A DNA stretch of 48,957 bases from a virus, in the IMG/VR virus record IMGVR_UViG_3300032242_002508, positions 1 to 48,957 of that record; one strand, 5' to 3'. Positions within the stretch are counted from its first letter, which is position 1; the number at the start of each line of letters is the position of its first letter. The position numbers and the translations under genes are program-made. The notes beneath the pieces were generated by a model. It had not been told where the DNA came from, did not search any database, and saw only the letters and a program-made list of their open reading frames with translations. Below, piece after piece: positions 5,978 through 13,802 of this stretch.

Positions 5978-7773
5978 CCCTTGGTATATGTATTTAAAAA
6001 ATCTTGTTGTCGTTGAGTTTTCAACATATGAACGTTCGGGCAAGTGGTAGCATGATTTGAAGGATCGTTGTTGTAACGATTACCGTCAATATGGTCGACT
6101 TGAAGGGTAGTCTTCCAATCATCAATAAAATCACCTAATTTATCTGTATCATCACCGTATTGAGCGATATAGCCCTTAATAGCTTGTTCAAAACAAGTAC
6201 CCTTACAGGCTTCGCAATAATCTTTTCGGAATAATGAGTTTAATTGACCTCTGTCAAAAGCCAACCTCAAACCCGAAATCAATTTTTTTGGATCTTTTTT
6301 CCCAAACACACCTTTAAGAATATAATCAATACCTTCTACCATATCAAAAGTGTCTTCGGTGTAAAACTCCTCAACTAATTTCATTAATTCAGTATCTTGT
6401 GGAAGAATAGCGTATGAGGTAGAAAGTAAAGAATAATATGAACACATGACCGATTTAACTTCATCTGAAGCTTTCATTTTACGAATGAAGTCGATACCGA
6501 TCGCATGATCCCTAAAGAAAGGTAAACGACAGGTACGTGCAACAAATTGTGTATAGTTATTATGAATTCTTTTTTGGGCTGGAACCTTACAAACGACTGC
6601 TGTAAGTAATCGAGGAATATTAATACCCATTTTCCCCGAATCTACTACAAGCATTACCAATGGTCGATTGGTATATTCCGAACTGTTTGCTAACTTAATA
6701 CCATGACTCATACGTTTGATTGGGTTACCATCAAAGTGCTTTTTATCTGAAGTAGAAACAAATAATACCGCGTCAATTCGTTTGACAAACTCGGTAACCT
6801 CTTTCATGACTGCACTAATTGGGATCCCGTTGACTGCATTACTACGGCCCAAACTAATGATAATACCTGGCATCATTTTAGGTATATCATCAGAAACGGA
6901 ATCCCAAATGTCTTGGGGAATTAAGGATTGCTGGGTACGAACTTCGTTTACTTGCCAAGTAAAAGTCTTAAATGCAGCTTCTAGAGTCTCGTGCAAATCT
7001 TTACGATTTCCATGATACTCAAATTTAGTGAATGCGTTTGATTCCTTAAATTTTGGCATTGTAGGTAATTGCATATACCTGTCAGCACCAATTAATGTTT
7101 TCATACGCTGTGACTGAGTAGGTGTAGCAGTCATATGAATAATAACCGTGCCAAGATCCATCATTGCAGTTTGCATATTAAACCACTTAGGTTCCCAGTT
7201 TGGATTATTGGTCCCTTGATCTGGCAACGTGGTGTCCCTATGAGGGACACCTAAACCTCTATGGGCCTCATCATTGAAGATAAGGTCAGGCAACATCAAA
7301 TCAAAATTATCAGGGTTAGCAGGATCAAAATTCTGATACAGACTATACATATATTGTGTAGTCATAAAGAAATAACGAACATCACCTGTCAAATCAATAT
7401 CATTGTCTAATGCATACTTCAACTGTTTGCTATCATACACCTTAACTAATTTGTTGCCAATATAAGTGTTATCATACTTCATCATGCTTTCTAAGGGCTC
7501 ATCAACACACTCTTGGGACGGTGCCGCAAAGAAAATATTCTTAATTTTTTTAAACTTTTTTGCGATAAGAATAGAAGTGTAGTTAATGATAGTAAAACTT
7601 TTACCACTGCCAGTTGGTGCCTGTACAACAATAGCTTTTTTATCAATAGCCTTCATTACCTTTGCCATTGCATCAATGATATTGTCTACTAAATACTCTT
7701 GTTGTAAGGGCTCGATCTCGGGCACCAAAATTTCTTCAACTGCCAAGGCTACTGCTGTTTTGTTGCGCTTCAT
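5974..7773 (-). CDS. SF2 helicase fused to a C-terminal HNH domain, 599 aa
   Basis: The N-terminal two thirds is a superfamily 2 ATPase: APTGSGKSF (Walker A, about 52..60), DEAH (168..171), TATPT (215..219), and a second RecA-like domain with VDSGKMGINIPR and QFVARTCRLPF (motif VI-like). The last 80 residues form an HNH-type domain with a CEAC pair, VDHIDGNRYNND and TTCPNVHMLKT. T4-like phages usually carry UvsW here; a helicase-nuclease fusion resembles restriction-type enzymes. Possible roles are fork remodelling or cleavage of other DNA. GGAG precedes the ATG, and a sigma70 promoter lies at 7804..7832. Confidence 0.85.
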   Translation of the reverse strand: MKRNKTAVALAVEEILVPEIEPLQQEYLVDNIIDAMAKVMKAIDKKAIVVQAPTGSGKSFTIINYTSILIAKKFKKIKNIFFAAPSQECVDEPLESMMKYDNTYIGNKLVKVYDSKQLKYALDNDIDLTGDVRYFFMTTQYMYSLYQNFDPANPDNFDLMLPDLIFNDEAHRGLGVPHRDTTLPDQGTNNPNWEPKWFNMQTAMMDLGTVIIHMTATPTQSQRMKTLIGADRYMQLPTMPKFKESNAFTKFEYHGNRKDLHETLEAAFKTFTWQVNEVRTQQSLIPQDIWDSVSDDIPKMMPGIIISLGRSNAVNGIPISAVMKEVTEFVKRIDAVLFVSTSDKKHFDGNPIKRMSHGIKLANSSEYTNRPLVMLVVDSGKMGINIPRLLTAVVCKVPAQKRIHNNYTQFVARTCRLPFFRDHAIGIDFIRKMKASDEVKSVMCSYYSLLSTSYAILPQDTELMKLVEEFYTEDTFDMVEGIDYILKGVFGKKDPKKLISGLRLAFDRGQLNSLFRKDYCEACKGTCFEQAIKGYIAQYGDDTDKLGDFIDDWKTTLQVDHIDGNRYNNDPSNHATTCPNVHMLKTQRQQDFLNTYTKG

Positions 7774-7803
7774 TTTTACTCCAAAGAGTGTTGATAAGAT
7801 TCT

Positions 7804-7832
7804 ATAATATAGCCAAACAGGTTTACTGTCAA
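7804..7832 (-). promoter_or_regulatory. Sigma70-type promoter for the helicase-HNH gene
   Basis: TTGACA (7827..7832), a 17-nt spacer and TATTAT (7804..7809) on the minus strand. The start near 7797 leaves a leader of about 24 nt containing TTTGGAG before the ATG at 7773. Confidence 0.8.
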
Positions 7833-7859
7833 CTATTATTTTGTTGTATTTTTACAACA

Positions 7860-8447
7860 TCAGTTAAGTTCAAACAAATTATTCCAAACTGATTTTGGTG
7901 TATATCCACCTTTGTAGTGTTTGGTACGTGTAGGATCCTGAATATTAAGATGAGGCAGTCTTCCGAATGATGACTTATATTGTCGTGCCAACTCACCCTC
8001 GGCCCAAGCGCAGGCCTTTTCTTCATCTTCTTCAAGAATATCTGCGGTGAGCATTCTTTTAGAAATATCCCAAACAGCAATGGTCACATCATTTTTATTA
8101 AACGTTGATGGCAATAAGCCTTTTGGGATTAAAAAATGCTCAATGCCTAACCAAAAATCTGCACCATGAGAACTACGAACATGCTCGCCTTCCCAACCAG
8201 GAACCCAACTCAATTGTCTAGTAATGCGCTCGCCCACCTGGTGTTCTCTTTTTTCTTCTAGGCTAGGACAGCTTTTCCCAACTTTTGAAAAATCATATAC
8301 CAATGGTCCAGGTTTAAAACACATTCCATACACATAGGCTTTTACAATACCATGAGCCCTCATTGATGAATAAATATCTCTACAGTACTTTAGCTTAGAA
8401 CAATCAATGATAAAATCAGGGTTGTATAATTGAATACTATTAAACAT
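7860..8447 (-). CDS. Hypothetical protein, possible degenerate GIY-YIG fold, 195 aa
   Basis: Begins MFNSIQLYNPDFIIDCSKLK. A segment AYVYGMCF, a KVGKS motif and a following ERITRQLSWVPGW resemble the strand, YIG-like and Arg helix order of GIY-YIG nucleases, but the match is by eye and weak. The C-terminal half is helical (EKACAWAEGELARQYKSSFG). GGAGGT stands before the ATG, which directly follows the stop of the gene at 8448..8891. Confidence 0.75.
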   Translation of the reverse strand: MFNSIQLYNPDFIIDCSKLKYCRDIYSSMRAHGIVKAYVYGMCFKPGPLVYDFSKVGKSCPSLEEKREHQVGERITRQLSWVPGWEGEHVRSSHGADFWLGIEHFLIPKGLLPSTFNKNDVTIAVWDISKRMLTADILEEDEEKACAWAEGELARQYKSSFGRLPHLNIQDPTRTKHYKGGYTPKSVWNNLFELN

Positions 8448-8891
8448 TTAACTTACCTCCGTACGACCGTTGCCTAAATCTTTAGTTTGAATATTACGCA
8501 TATCTGCCATACCTCTCATATTATCTCTTTTGTCTGGATCAGCGATTTCTTGGTCATAGACCTCTAGTGCAATATTTCTGGCCACTGTTTGCATCCAACG
8601 ATCTACTATGATATCCTCTGTATCATTATCTTTTTTCTTATAACCGGCTTTTATAAGATTTATAATGAACTTATCATTCCAATCCAGTTCAAAACTACCA
8701 CTACCAATATTGTTTGGATCTAGTTCAATACTAATAATATTGACATAGGGTTCACCATTTTTAGTTGCCAATTCTTTGGGAGTAAGTTTAACTTCTTCCT
8801 TAGGTGCACGAGGCTTAGGTTCTTTCTTAACCGATTCTTGAACAGTTGGTTCGGGTCGTTTCTGAAACAGTTTCTTTAATCTATCAAACAT
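8448..8891 (-). CDS. Conserved phage hypothetical protein, 147 aa
   Basis: Basic, Pro/Lys-rich N-terminal linker (about residues 1..42), then a compact domain with GEPYVNIISIELDPNN, FELDWNDKF and a helix containing RWMQTVARNIALEVY. This pattern recurs in conserved unannotated proteins of aquatic T4-like phages; function not known to me. AAAAGGTAAG precedes the ATG. A sigma70-like promoter is at 8911..8939. Confidence 0.78.
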   Translation of the reverse strand: MFDRLKKLFQKRPEPTVQESVKKEPKPRAPKEEVKLTPKELATKNGEPYVNIISIELDPNNIGSGSFELDWNDKFIINLIKAGYKKKDNDTEDIIVDRWMQTVARNIALEVYDQEIADPDKRDNMRGMADMRNIQTKDLGNGRTEVS

Positions 8892-8910
8892 AACTTACCT
8901 TTTGTTTTTA

Positions 8911-8939
8911 ATGTTATCATGTTTAACCAACAATGTCAA
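8911..8939 (-). promoter_or_regulatory. Sigma70-type promoter (weak -10)
   Basis: A perfect TTGACA (8934..8939) with a 17-nt spacer to TAACAT (8911..8916), two mismatches from consensus. It would give a leader of about 13 nt for the gene at 8448..8891. Confidence 0.6.
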
Positions 8940-8946
8940 CTAAAAT

Positions 8947-8954
8947 GATAAATA
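8947..8954 (+). promoter_or_regulatory. Late-promoter-like box GATAAATA
   Basis: GATAAATA on the plus strand, 61 nt upstream of the HNH gene at 9016 in an intergenic region. The leader would include the AGGAGCAA ribosome site. Confidence 0.5.
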
Positions 8955-9015
8955 AAAGTGAGGATCGCGGTACTGGACATACCCACCCTCTCTAACGCTT
9001 ATAGGAGCAATCAGC

Positions 9016-9600
9016 ATGACTATTTATAATAAAGGTTCCAAACAACATTTAAAAGTTTGGAAGCAAAATTTTGGACCAATTCCAAGAGATAAAGAAGGTC
9101 GCAGTTACGAAATTCACCATATTGACGGAAACCATAGCAACAACCATATTTCTAATTTGAAGCTAGTGACTATCCAAGAACATTATAATATCCATTATTC
9201 CCAAGGTGATTTATCAGCATGTTTAATTATGTCTAAACGAATGATGATTTCCCCTCATGAAAAATCGGAATTGGCAAGAAAAGCCAATGCCAAAAGAATT
9301 GAGAACGGTACCTTTCATTTTCTAAAAAGACCTGATGGAACATCATTAGGTAAAGACGTTCAAAATGAAAGAGTTAAAAACGGAACTCATCACTTATTGG
9401 GTGGCAAAATACAGCATGATAGAGTGGAAAATGGAACTCATCATTTGTTAGGAGGAGATATACAATCAAAAACTCAGTTAAAATTATTAAAGGAAGGTAA
9501 GCATATCTCTCAACAAATGATGAATTGCTGCCATTGTGGTAAAACTTTTAATAAAGGTAATTTTCTTCGTTGGCACGGTAATAACTGCAAACTTAAATAA
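9016..9600 (+). CDS. Free-standing HNH homing-type endonuclease, 194 aa
   Basis: The N-terminal HNH motif reads EIHHIDGNHSNNHISNLKLV, followed by EHYNIHY. The C-terminal half carries three tandem degenerate repeats of the form R-x-x-NGTxHxL(L/K)..., a DNA-binding repeat style of phage homing endonucleases, and a final CCHCG...WHGNNC zinc-type motif. AGGAG precedes the ATG. It lies between unrelated minus-strand genes and overlaps the end of the UV endonuclease gene by eight bases, consistent with an inserted mobile gene. Confidence 0.85.
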   Translation: MTIYNKGSKQHLKVWKQNFGPIPRDKEGRSYEIHHIDGNHSNNHISNLKLVTIQEHYNIHYSQGDLSACLIMSKRMMISPHEKSELARKANAKRIENGTFHFLKRPDGTSLGKDVQNERVKNGTHHLLGGKIQHDRVENGTHHLLGGDIQSKTQLKLLKEGKHISQQMMNCCHCGKTFNKGNFLRWHGNNCKLK

Positions 9601-10648
9601 GTTTATTTCCTGACCATTCCTGATATAATTTAAAACTGGCTAGATTTTTTGACTTACATTCCACCATTACGTCTGCCCACTCCCAGTGAGTTTTAGCCCA
9701 ATCGTTAACCGCAGTAGACCACATATAATCGCTATGGGCCCTAAGTTTTTGTTTATTATGGCCACTTTCCATCAAAGGAATGAGATTGGGACGCTCAGTG
9801 GGAGAATGTCCTTCAAGTACGTCTTCCCTACTGACAGAGTAGTGAAGAGTAGGCCTAACACCACGCCATGATTCAATGATTCGTTGAATGCGCGGGTCAT
9901 CAGCACTGATGTATTCACCCGTTTTTACCCAATGATGATGTAGATCGAAGACCAAAGCACAGATATCTACCAACTCTAGGCTAGCCTCGATACCCCATGA
10001 GATTTCGTCGTTTTCAATGGTGATTGAATTTCTTGCTTCGGGGGATAAGCGTCCAACCACGTCCTTGATACCTTGGGGACCGCGTTTACCCGAGATGTGT
10101 ACGTTGATTTTAATGTCTTGGAATTCCTTGCCGTATCCCATATACCGAGCCATGTCAACATGATATTCAAATTCCTTTATAGAGTTATTTATGATTTCTT
10201 CACTAGCACTTGCAAGAACTGTAAACTGTCCTGGATGAAAAGAAAGCCTAACATCATTTGCCCTTGCTGTTTCACCAATTGGCGCAAACAATTGTTCCAT
10301 ACGCCTACGAACATCACCTTGTTGGTAAAAGTATTCCCAATCACCATGCGTGTACCCAGTCATCATATCACTAGTTAGCCTAACCATTCTCAGTGCAGGA
10401 TCTAGTGTGGCAACACGTTTGACCAAATTATGGGTATTGGTAATATTCTTTTCCATTATATCCCACATCTTTTGCTCAGCTACTTCACGCTTTGCTTTTT
10501 TAAGAAAGGTTAGTGTAGTGCCACCTGTGTTAAGCCCTTCAACGCTAGAGATTTCTCCTTTCTTGTTGATTTCTGAGAATTTGCAGGCAAAGCCGATACG
10601 TTTGATAGATTGATTTGTCAAAGTAAAAGTCCAAAGTGATAAATACAT
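9593..10648 (-). CDS. uvsE: UV-damage endonuclease UvdE/UvsE family, 351 aa
   Basis: A TIM-barrel, metal-dependent nuclease that nicks DNA 5' of UV photoproducts and starts excision repair. Seen: IGFACKFSEI near the start, RLSFHPGQFTVLAS, INVHISGKRG, ITIENDEISWG, VFDLHHHWV and LHYSVSR, the metal-binding His/Glu/Asp order of this family. Length is typical. The start at 10648 (MYLSLWTF) is favoured over 10681 because a promoter (10653..10681) lies directly upstream. No ribosome site is visible, so the transcript may be leaderless. Confidence 0.92.
   Translation of the reverse strand: MYLSLWTFTLTNQSIKRIGFACKFSEINKKGEISSVEGLNTGGTTLTFLKKAKREVAEQKMWDIMEKNITNTHNLVKRVATLDPALRMVRLTSDMMTGYTHGDWEYFYQQGDVRRRMEQLFAPIGETARANDVRLSFHPGQFTVLASASEEIINNSIKEFEYHVDMARYMGYGKEFQDIKINVHISGKRGPQGIKDVVGRLSPEARNSITIENDEISWGIEASLELVDICALVFDLHHHWVKTGEYISADDPRIQRIIESWRGVRPTLHYSVSREDVLEGHSPTERPNLIPLMESGHNKQKLRAHSDYMWSTAVNDWAKTHWEWADVMVECKSKNLASFKLYQEWSGNKLI
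10638..10645 (+). promoter_or_regulatory. Late-promoter-like box GATAAATA for the cargo operon
   Basis: GATAAATA on the plus strand, 54 nt before the first gene of the plus-strand operon 10700..15922. It overlaps the 5' end of the divergent UV endonuclease gene, so the two transcription units are back to back. Confidence 0.55.
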
Positions 10649-10652
10649 AGTT

Positions 10653-10681
10653 AGTGTATCATACATGCACAATAAAGTCAA
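10653..10681 (-). promoter_or_regulatory. Sigma70-type promoter, leaderless geometry
   Basis: TTGACT (10676..10681), a 17-nt spacer and TACACT (10653..10658) on the minus strand. Only four bases separate the -10 from the ATG at 10648, so transcription would start within or next to the start codon of the UV endonuclease gene. Confidence 0.7.
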
Positions 10682-10699
10682 CTATTTTATGGAAACATC

Positions 10700-11146
10700 A
10701 TGAGATTAGCCGAAATCATATCTGAAGCTTCTAGTCCCGCACAACAAGCTGCCATAGCTATTGCCATGAAGAAAGCTGGAAAGAAACCAAAAAGTGAAGA
10801 TGTAGCAGAAGGTGAAACTTGGGCCAAACACAATCATAAGCGTGTTGGTGGAATGAGTAAGAAAAGCGTTAGTGTATACCGTAGAGAACATCCAGGCAGC
10901 AAGATTCAAACAGCAGTAACTACTAAACCAAGTAAACTCAAAAAAGGTAGCAAGGACGCTAAACGCCGTAAAAGTTTCTGTGCAAGAATGAAGGGTATGA
11001 AGAAACACAATACAAGTGCCAAAACAGCACGTGACCCAAATAGTAATATAAACAAAAGTTTGCGTAGATGGCATTGTGAGAGCATAGAAGAACTACACGA
11101 ATTAGTTATGTTGGCTGAACAATTTATACAGAGAAGCAGAAAATGA
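10700..11146 (+). CDS. Virion-type basic protein with capsid-targeting-like leader, 148 aa
   Basis: Starts MRLAEIISEASSPAQQAAIA. The leader MRLAEIISE|A closely parallels the capsid-targeting sequence of T4 internal proteins, which is cut by the prohead protease after I/L-x-E. A second such site, DVAE|G, precedes a Lys/Arg-rich domain with RRKSFCARMKGMKKHN and NINKSLRRWHC, a Cys/basic domain frequent in T4-like phage proteins (DUF6321-like, from memory). Probably packaged with DNA (inference). First gene of a plus-strand operon; overlaps the next gene by ATGA. Confidence 0.82.
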   Translation: MRLAEIISEASSPAQQAAIAIAMKKAGKKPKSEDVAEGETWAKHNHKRVGGMSKKSVSVYRREHPGSKIQTAVTTKPSKLKKGSKDAKRRKSFCARMKGMKKHNTSAKTARDPNSNINKSLRRWHCESIEELHELVMLAEQFIQRSRK

Positions 11147-11964
11147 AAAAAATAATAGTAGGTTTGGTATTAGCTTTAGTTAGTGTTGCAAGTTTCGCTT
11201 GGACACAACGAGCTCCGCAAGATCCACAGACTTGTAAAATACATGCGCCATATGGTTTCCCACAAACACAGGGTATCAGTACTATTTGCCGTCAAGGATA
11301 TTTGGTTGGATATGATGCACTAGCCAAACTACCAAAATATGTTACTTATAATTTAGTTCCACAAAATGCTTTGGGTTGTGTACTTCGTAGCAATGCATTT
11401 GCTGCTGACCAAAGCGTTAAAAATGGTGCTACACCAAACGATTATGCAGGCACAGGATATGACAAAGGTCACATGGCTCCCGATGGTGATTTGAGTTGGG
11501 ATCAGCAGGTAGAATATGAAAGTTTCTTAATGACCAACATGAGTCCACAAGCTGGTAGTCTTAATCGTGGTATTTGGAAACTATTAGAAACAAGTGTGCG
11601 TGGTTGGGCTGAAGAGCGAAACCAAAGTTATACTGTCTATGTAGGCGGCGTATATGATGGTAATGATAAGAAAATTGGCAGTGGGGTAGTTGTTCCGCAT
11701 GGTTTTTATAAAATTGTTATTAACAATCAAACTAAAGAAATTGCAGGGTGGGCATTCCCACATGTAGCACCTTATCCTAATTTGGGTAATGACTTAACTA
11801 AGTTTCGCTTACCCATAGCACAAATTGAACAAGGTGCTGGAGTTAAGTTTGCTTTCCCACAGGGTGCAATTGAACTACAACCTGGCAAAGAATGGATAGT
11901 AGATTTTGGTCAGTTAACCAAAGATAAACGTACTAAGTGCGGTGCTAACGCAACAGATGATTAA
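11143..11964 (+). CDS. Secreted DNA/RNA non-specific endonuclease (NucA/NucM-like), 273 aa
   Basis: A clear Sec signal peptide (MKKIIVGLVLALVSVASFAW) is followed by a beta-beta-alpha-metal nuclease domain: GYDKGHMAPDGDL (the DRGH-type catalytic motif with Lys for Arg), then TNMSPQAGSLNRGIWKLLE with the metal-binding Asn and Glu. The product would act outside the cytoplasm, in the periplasm or medium. It is unusual in lying between two genes for leader-bearing head proteins, coupled by ATGA to the first. It may degrade external or competing DNA; this is inference. Confidence 0.9.
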   Translation: MKKIIVGLVLALVSVASFAWTQRAPQDPQTCKIHAPYGFPQTQGISTICRQGYLVGYDALAKLPKYVTYNLVPQNALGCVLRSNAFAADQSVKNGATPNDYAGTGYDKGHMAPDGDLSWDQQVEYESFLMTNMSPQAGSLNRGIWKLLETSVRGWAEERNQSYTVYVGGVYDGNDKKIGSGVVVPHGFYKIVINNQTKEIAGWAFPHVAPYPNLGNDLTKFRLPIAQIEQGAGVKFAFPQGAIELQPGKEWIVDFGQLTKDKRTKCGANATDD

Positions 11965-11984
11965 TTAATAGGAAACATAGAATC

Positions 11985-13802
11985 ATGAACCTCAAAGAGT
12001 TATACGAAGGAGCTACTCCAAAATTACCCGGTGCTGTTCAAGGCATTCAAATAATGACCCCACAACAGTTTATTGCCAAATCTGCCGCAGGCGAAGAACC
12101 TGGCTCTGAAGTAGACGAAGGTCTAGCAGGTGCAATAGCAGGTGGAGCACTTGGCGCTTACGAACTTAAAACTCCTGCAGGAGCTATGACTGGTGCCAAC
12201 ATAGGTAGCAAGTTACAAGATTTAGCAGCAAGTAGCGGTGTAATGGGTGTAGCGGAAGGCTTGTCAGAGATGGATAATCGTACACCAAGCGGTGACCGTA
12301 GAGAACAGCGTAATAATAGCCCTGAAGCAATAGCCCAGCGTGAAAAAGAACAACAAGAAAGATTAAAAAAAGTAAGTCCTGCAATGCGTAAAAAATTAGG
12401 CTTACCTGAACCAAAGCAAGGTGTGGCGAAAGGCTTGAATGAATTCGCACCAGATGGGTTCGGTGGTGATGACGGCGATGGTTTTGACCCAGATATGGCC
12501 AAGATGGCACATGAGGAAGGCTTTACAAAAGGTGTAAGTCTTGCAATGGTTGCTACATTAGAACGAGCAATGGAAATTGGACACTGGCATAAACGACATG
12601 GTGGCATGTATAAACATTACTTTGCTAAAGGATTCAAAGAGGGGCGTTTGGCAAGAATACGCCACGACAACAAACAATACGATCTCAACCTACAGTTGAA
12701 TAAAGATGGTAGTGTCAGTCACGGTGAGCAGGATATGGCGGAAGCAACAGCATTACCTGCTAGCACCCGTGAATTGAAAGGTCAAGAGTTAACAGATTAT
12801 CTAGACCGTATTCGTAATCAAGAAAAACAGAAAACAGACAAATATAAATTACCCTACATTCATCGTAGTTCAGTTATTGGATACTATAATGCTGAAGGTA
12901 AAAAATATAATACTGACGCTATCAAAGCAGGATTAAAAGAAAGACCAAAAGCACTTCTTAAAAAGAATGAGAAGATGAGACACAGTGATGGAGCACAAGA
13001 ACAATTCTTTAATATTGGATTTGCTGCATTAGTTGGTGTTGCACTAGATGAAAACACGAATGAAATAATTATTGTTAATACATGTCCAGGGGCTGGCAGT
13101 TGTAAAGTAGATTGTTTTGCTATGAAGGGCGGTAAAGTACAATTCGCTGGCCCGTGGTTAAGTGATGGTCGTATACTTACATATCTATTAAATCATCCTA
13201 GTGAATTCTTTGAACAATTAAAATCAGAAATTAGTAAAGAAGCAGCAAAAGGTAAAAAAGGTGGTTACTCAGTAAGTATTCGTTGGCATGATGCTGGTGA
13301 CTTCTTTAGTCCTGAGTATATGAACATGGCATTTAAATTAGCACAATCATTACCTGATGTTAAGTTTTATGCTTATACTAAAGTAGCAGCGGCAGCAATG
13401 GCTAATAAACCTAGTAACTTCATTATCAACTGGAGCGAAGGTGCAAGTACTAGCCAAGAAAAACAAATTAAAAGAACTGATCCAAACTTAGACACAACTA
13501 AGAATAGTCGTATTGTTCCTAGTAGTTTGTTTTATGATTTATTAGTTAAGGATTCTAAAAAGAATTTAGTTAAAGGACCTGAAGGTCAATGGCAAGTAAT
13601 ACCTGATGAATTACCTGAACTAAAACAGCGTCTAGCTGATAAGTATGGCATAAGCAAAAATAGCATATTAAGCTATGATGAATGGAATACTAAGGGCAAG
13701 AATAATAAATCAATGAAGTGGAATGTTATTGTTGCCCCGGGAGAGCCTGATTTAACAGCAAATGACCCTGGTGTATTAAGTACGTTATTATTAAAGCATT
13801 AA
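11985..13802 (+). CDS. Cargo protein with GP88-type domain and capsid-targeting-like leader, 605 aa
   Basis: The leader MNLKELYE|GATPKL fits prohead-protease cleavage (L-Y-E|G). Further L/V/M-x-E|G/A sites occur at about 45 (VDE|G), 91 (VAE|G) and 253 (MAE|A). Residues 45..250 are low-complexity and helical. The C-terminal half (about 258..605) has NTCPGAGSCKVDCFAMKGG (Cys 367, 373, 377) and RWHDAGDFFSPEYMNMAF, hallmarks of the phage GP88 family of unknown role. GGAAAC precedes the ATG. The stop overlaps the next start as TAATG. Confidence 0.85.
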   Translation: MNLKELYEGATPKLPGAVQGIQIMTPQQFIAKSAAGEEPGSEVDEGLAGAIAGGALGAYELKTPAGAMTGANIGSKLQDLAASSGVMGVAEGLSEMDNRTPSGDRREQRNNSPEAIAQREKEQQERLKKVSPAMRKKLGLPEPKQGVAKGLNEFAPDGFGGDDGDGFDPDMAKMAHEEGFTKGVSLAMVATLERAMEIGHWHKRHGGMYKHYFAKGFKEGRLARIRHDNKQYDLNLQLNKDGSVSHGEQDMAEATALPASTRELKGQELTDYLDRIRNQEKQKTDKYKLPYIHRSSVIGYYNAEGKKYNTDAIKAGLKERPKALLKKNEKMRHSDGAQEQFFNIGFAALVGVALDENTNEIIIVNTCPGAGSCKVDCFAMKGGKVQFAGPWLSDGRILTYLLNHPSEFFEQLKSEISKEAAKGKKGGYSVSIRWHDAGDFFSPEYMNMAFKLAQSLPDVKFYAYTKVAAAAMANKPSNFIINWSEGASTSQEKQIKRTDPNLDTTKNSRIVPSSLFYDLLVKDSKKNLVKGPEGQWQVIPDELPELKQRLADKYGISKNSILSYDEWNTKGKNNKSMKWNVIVAPGEPDLTANDPGVLSTLLLKH

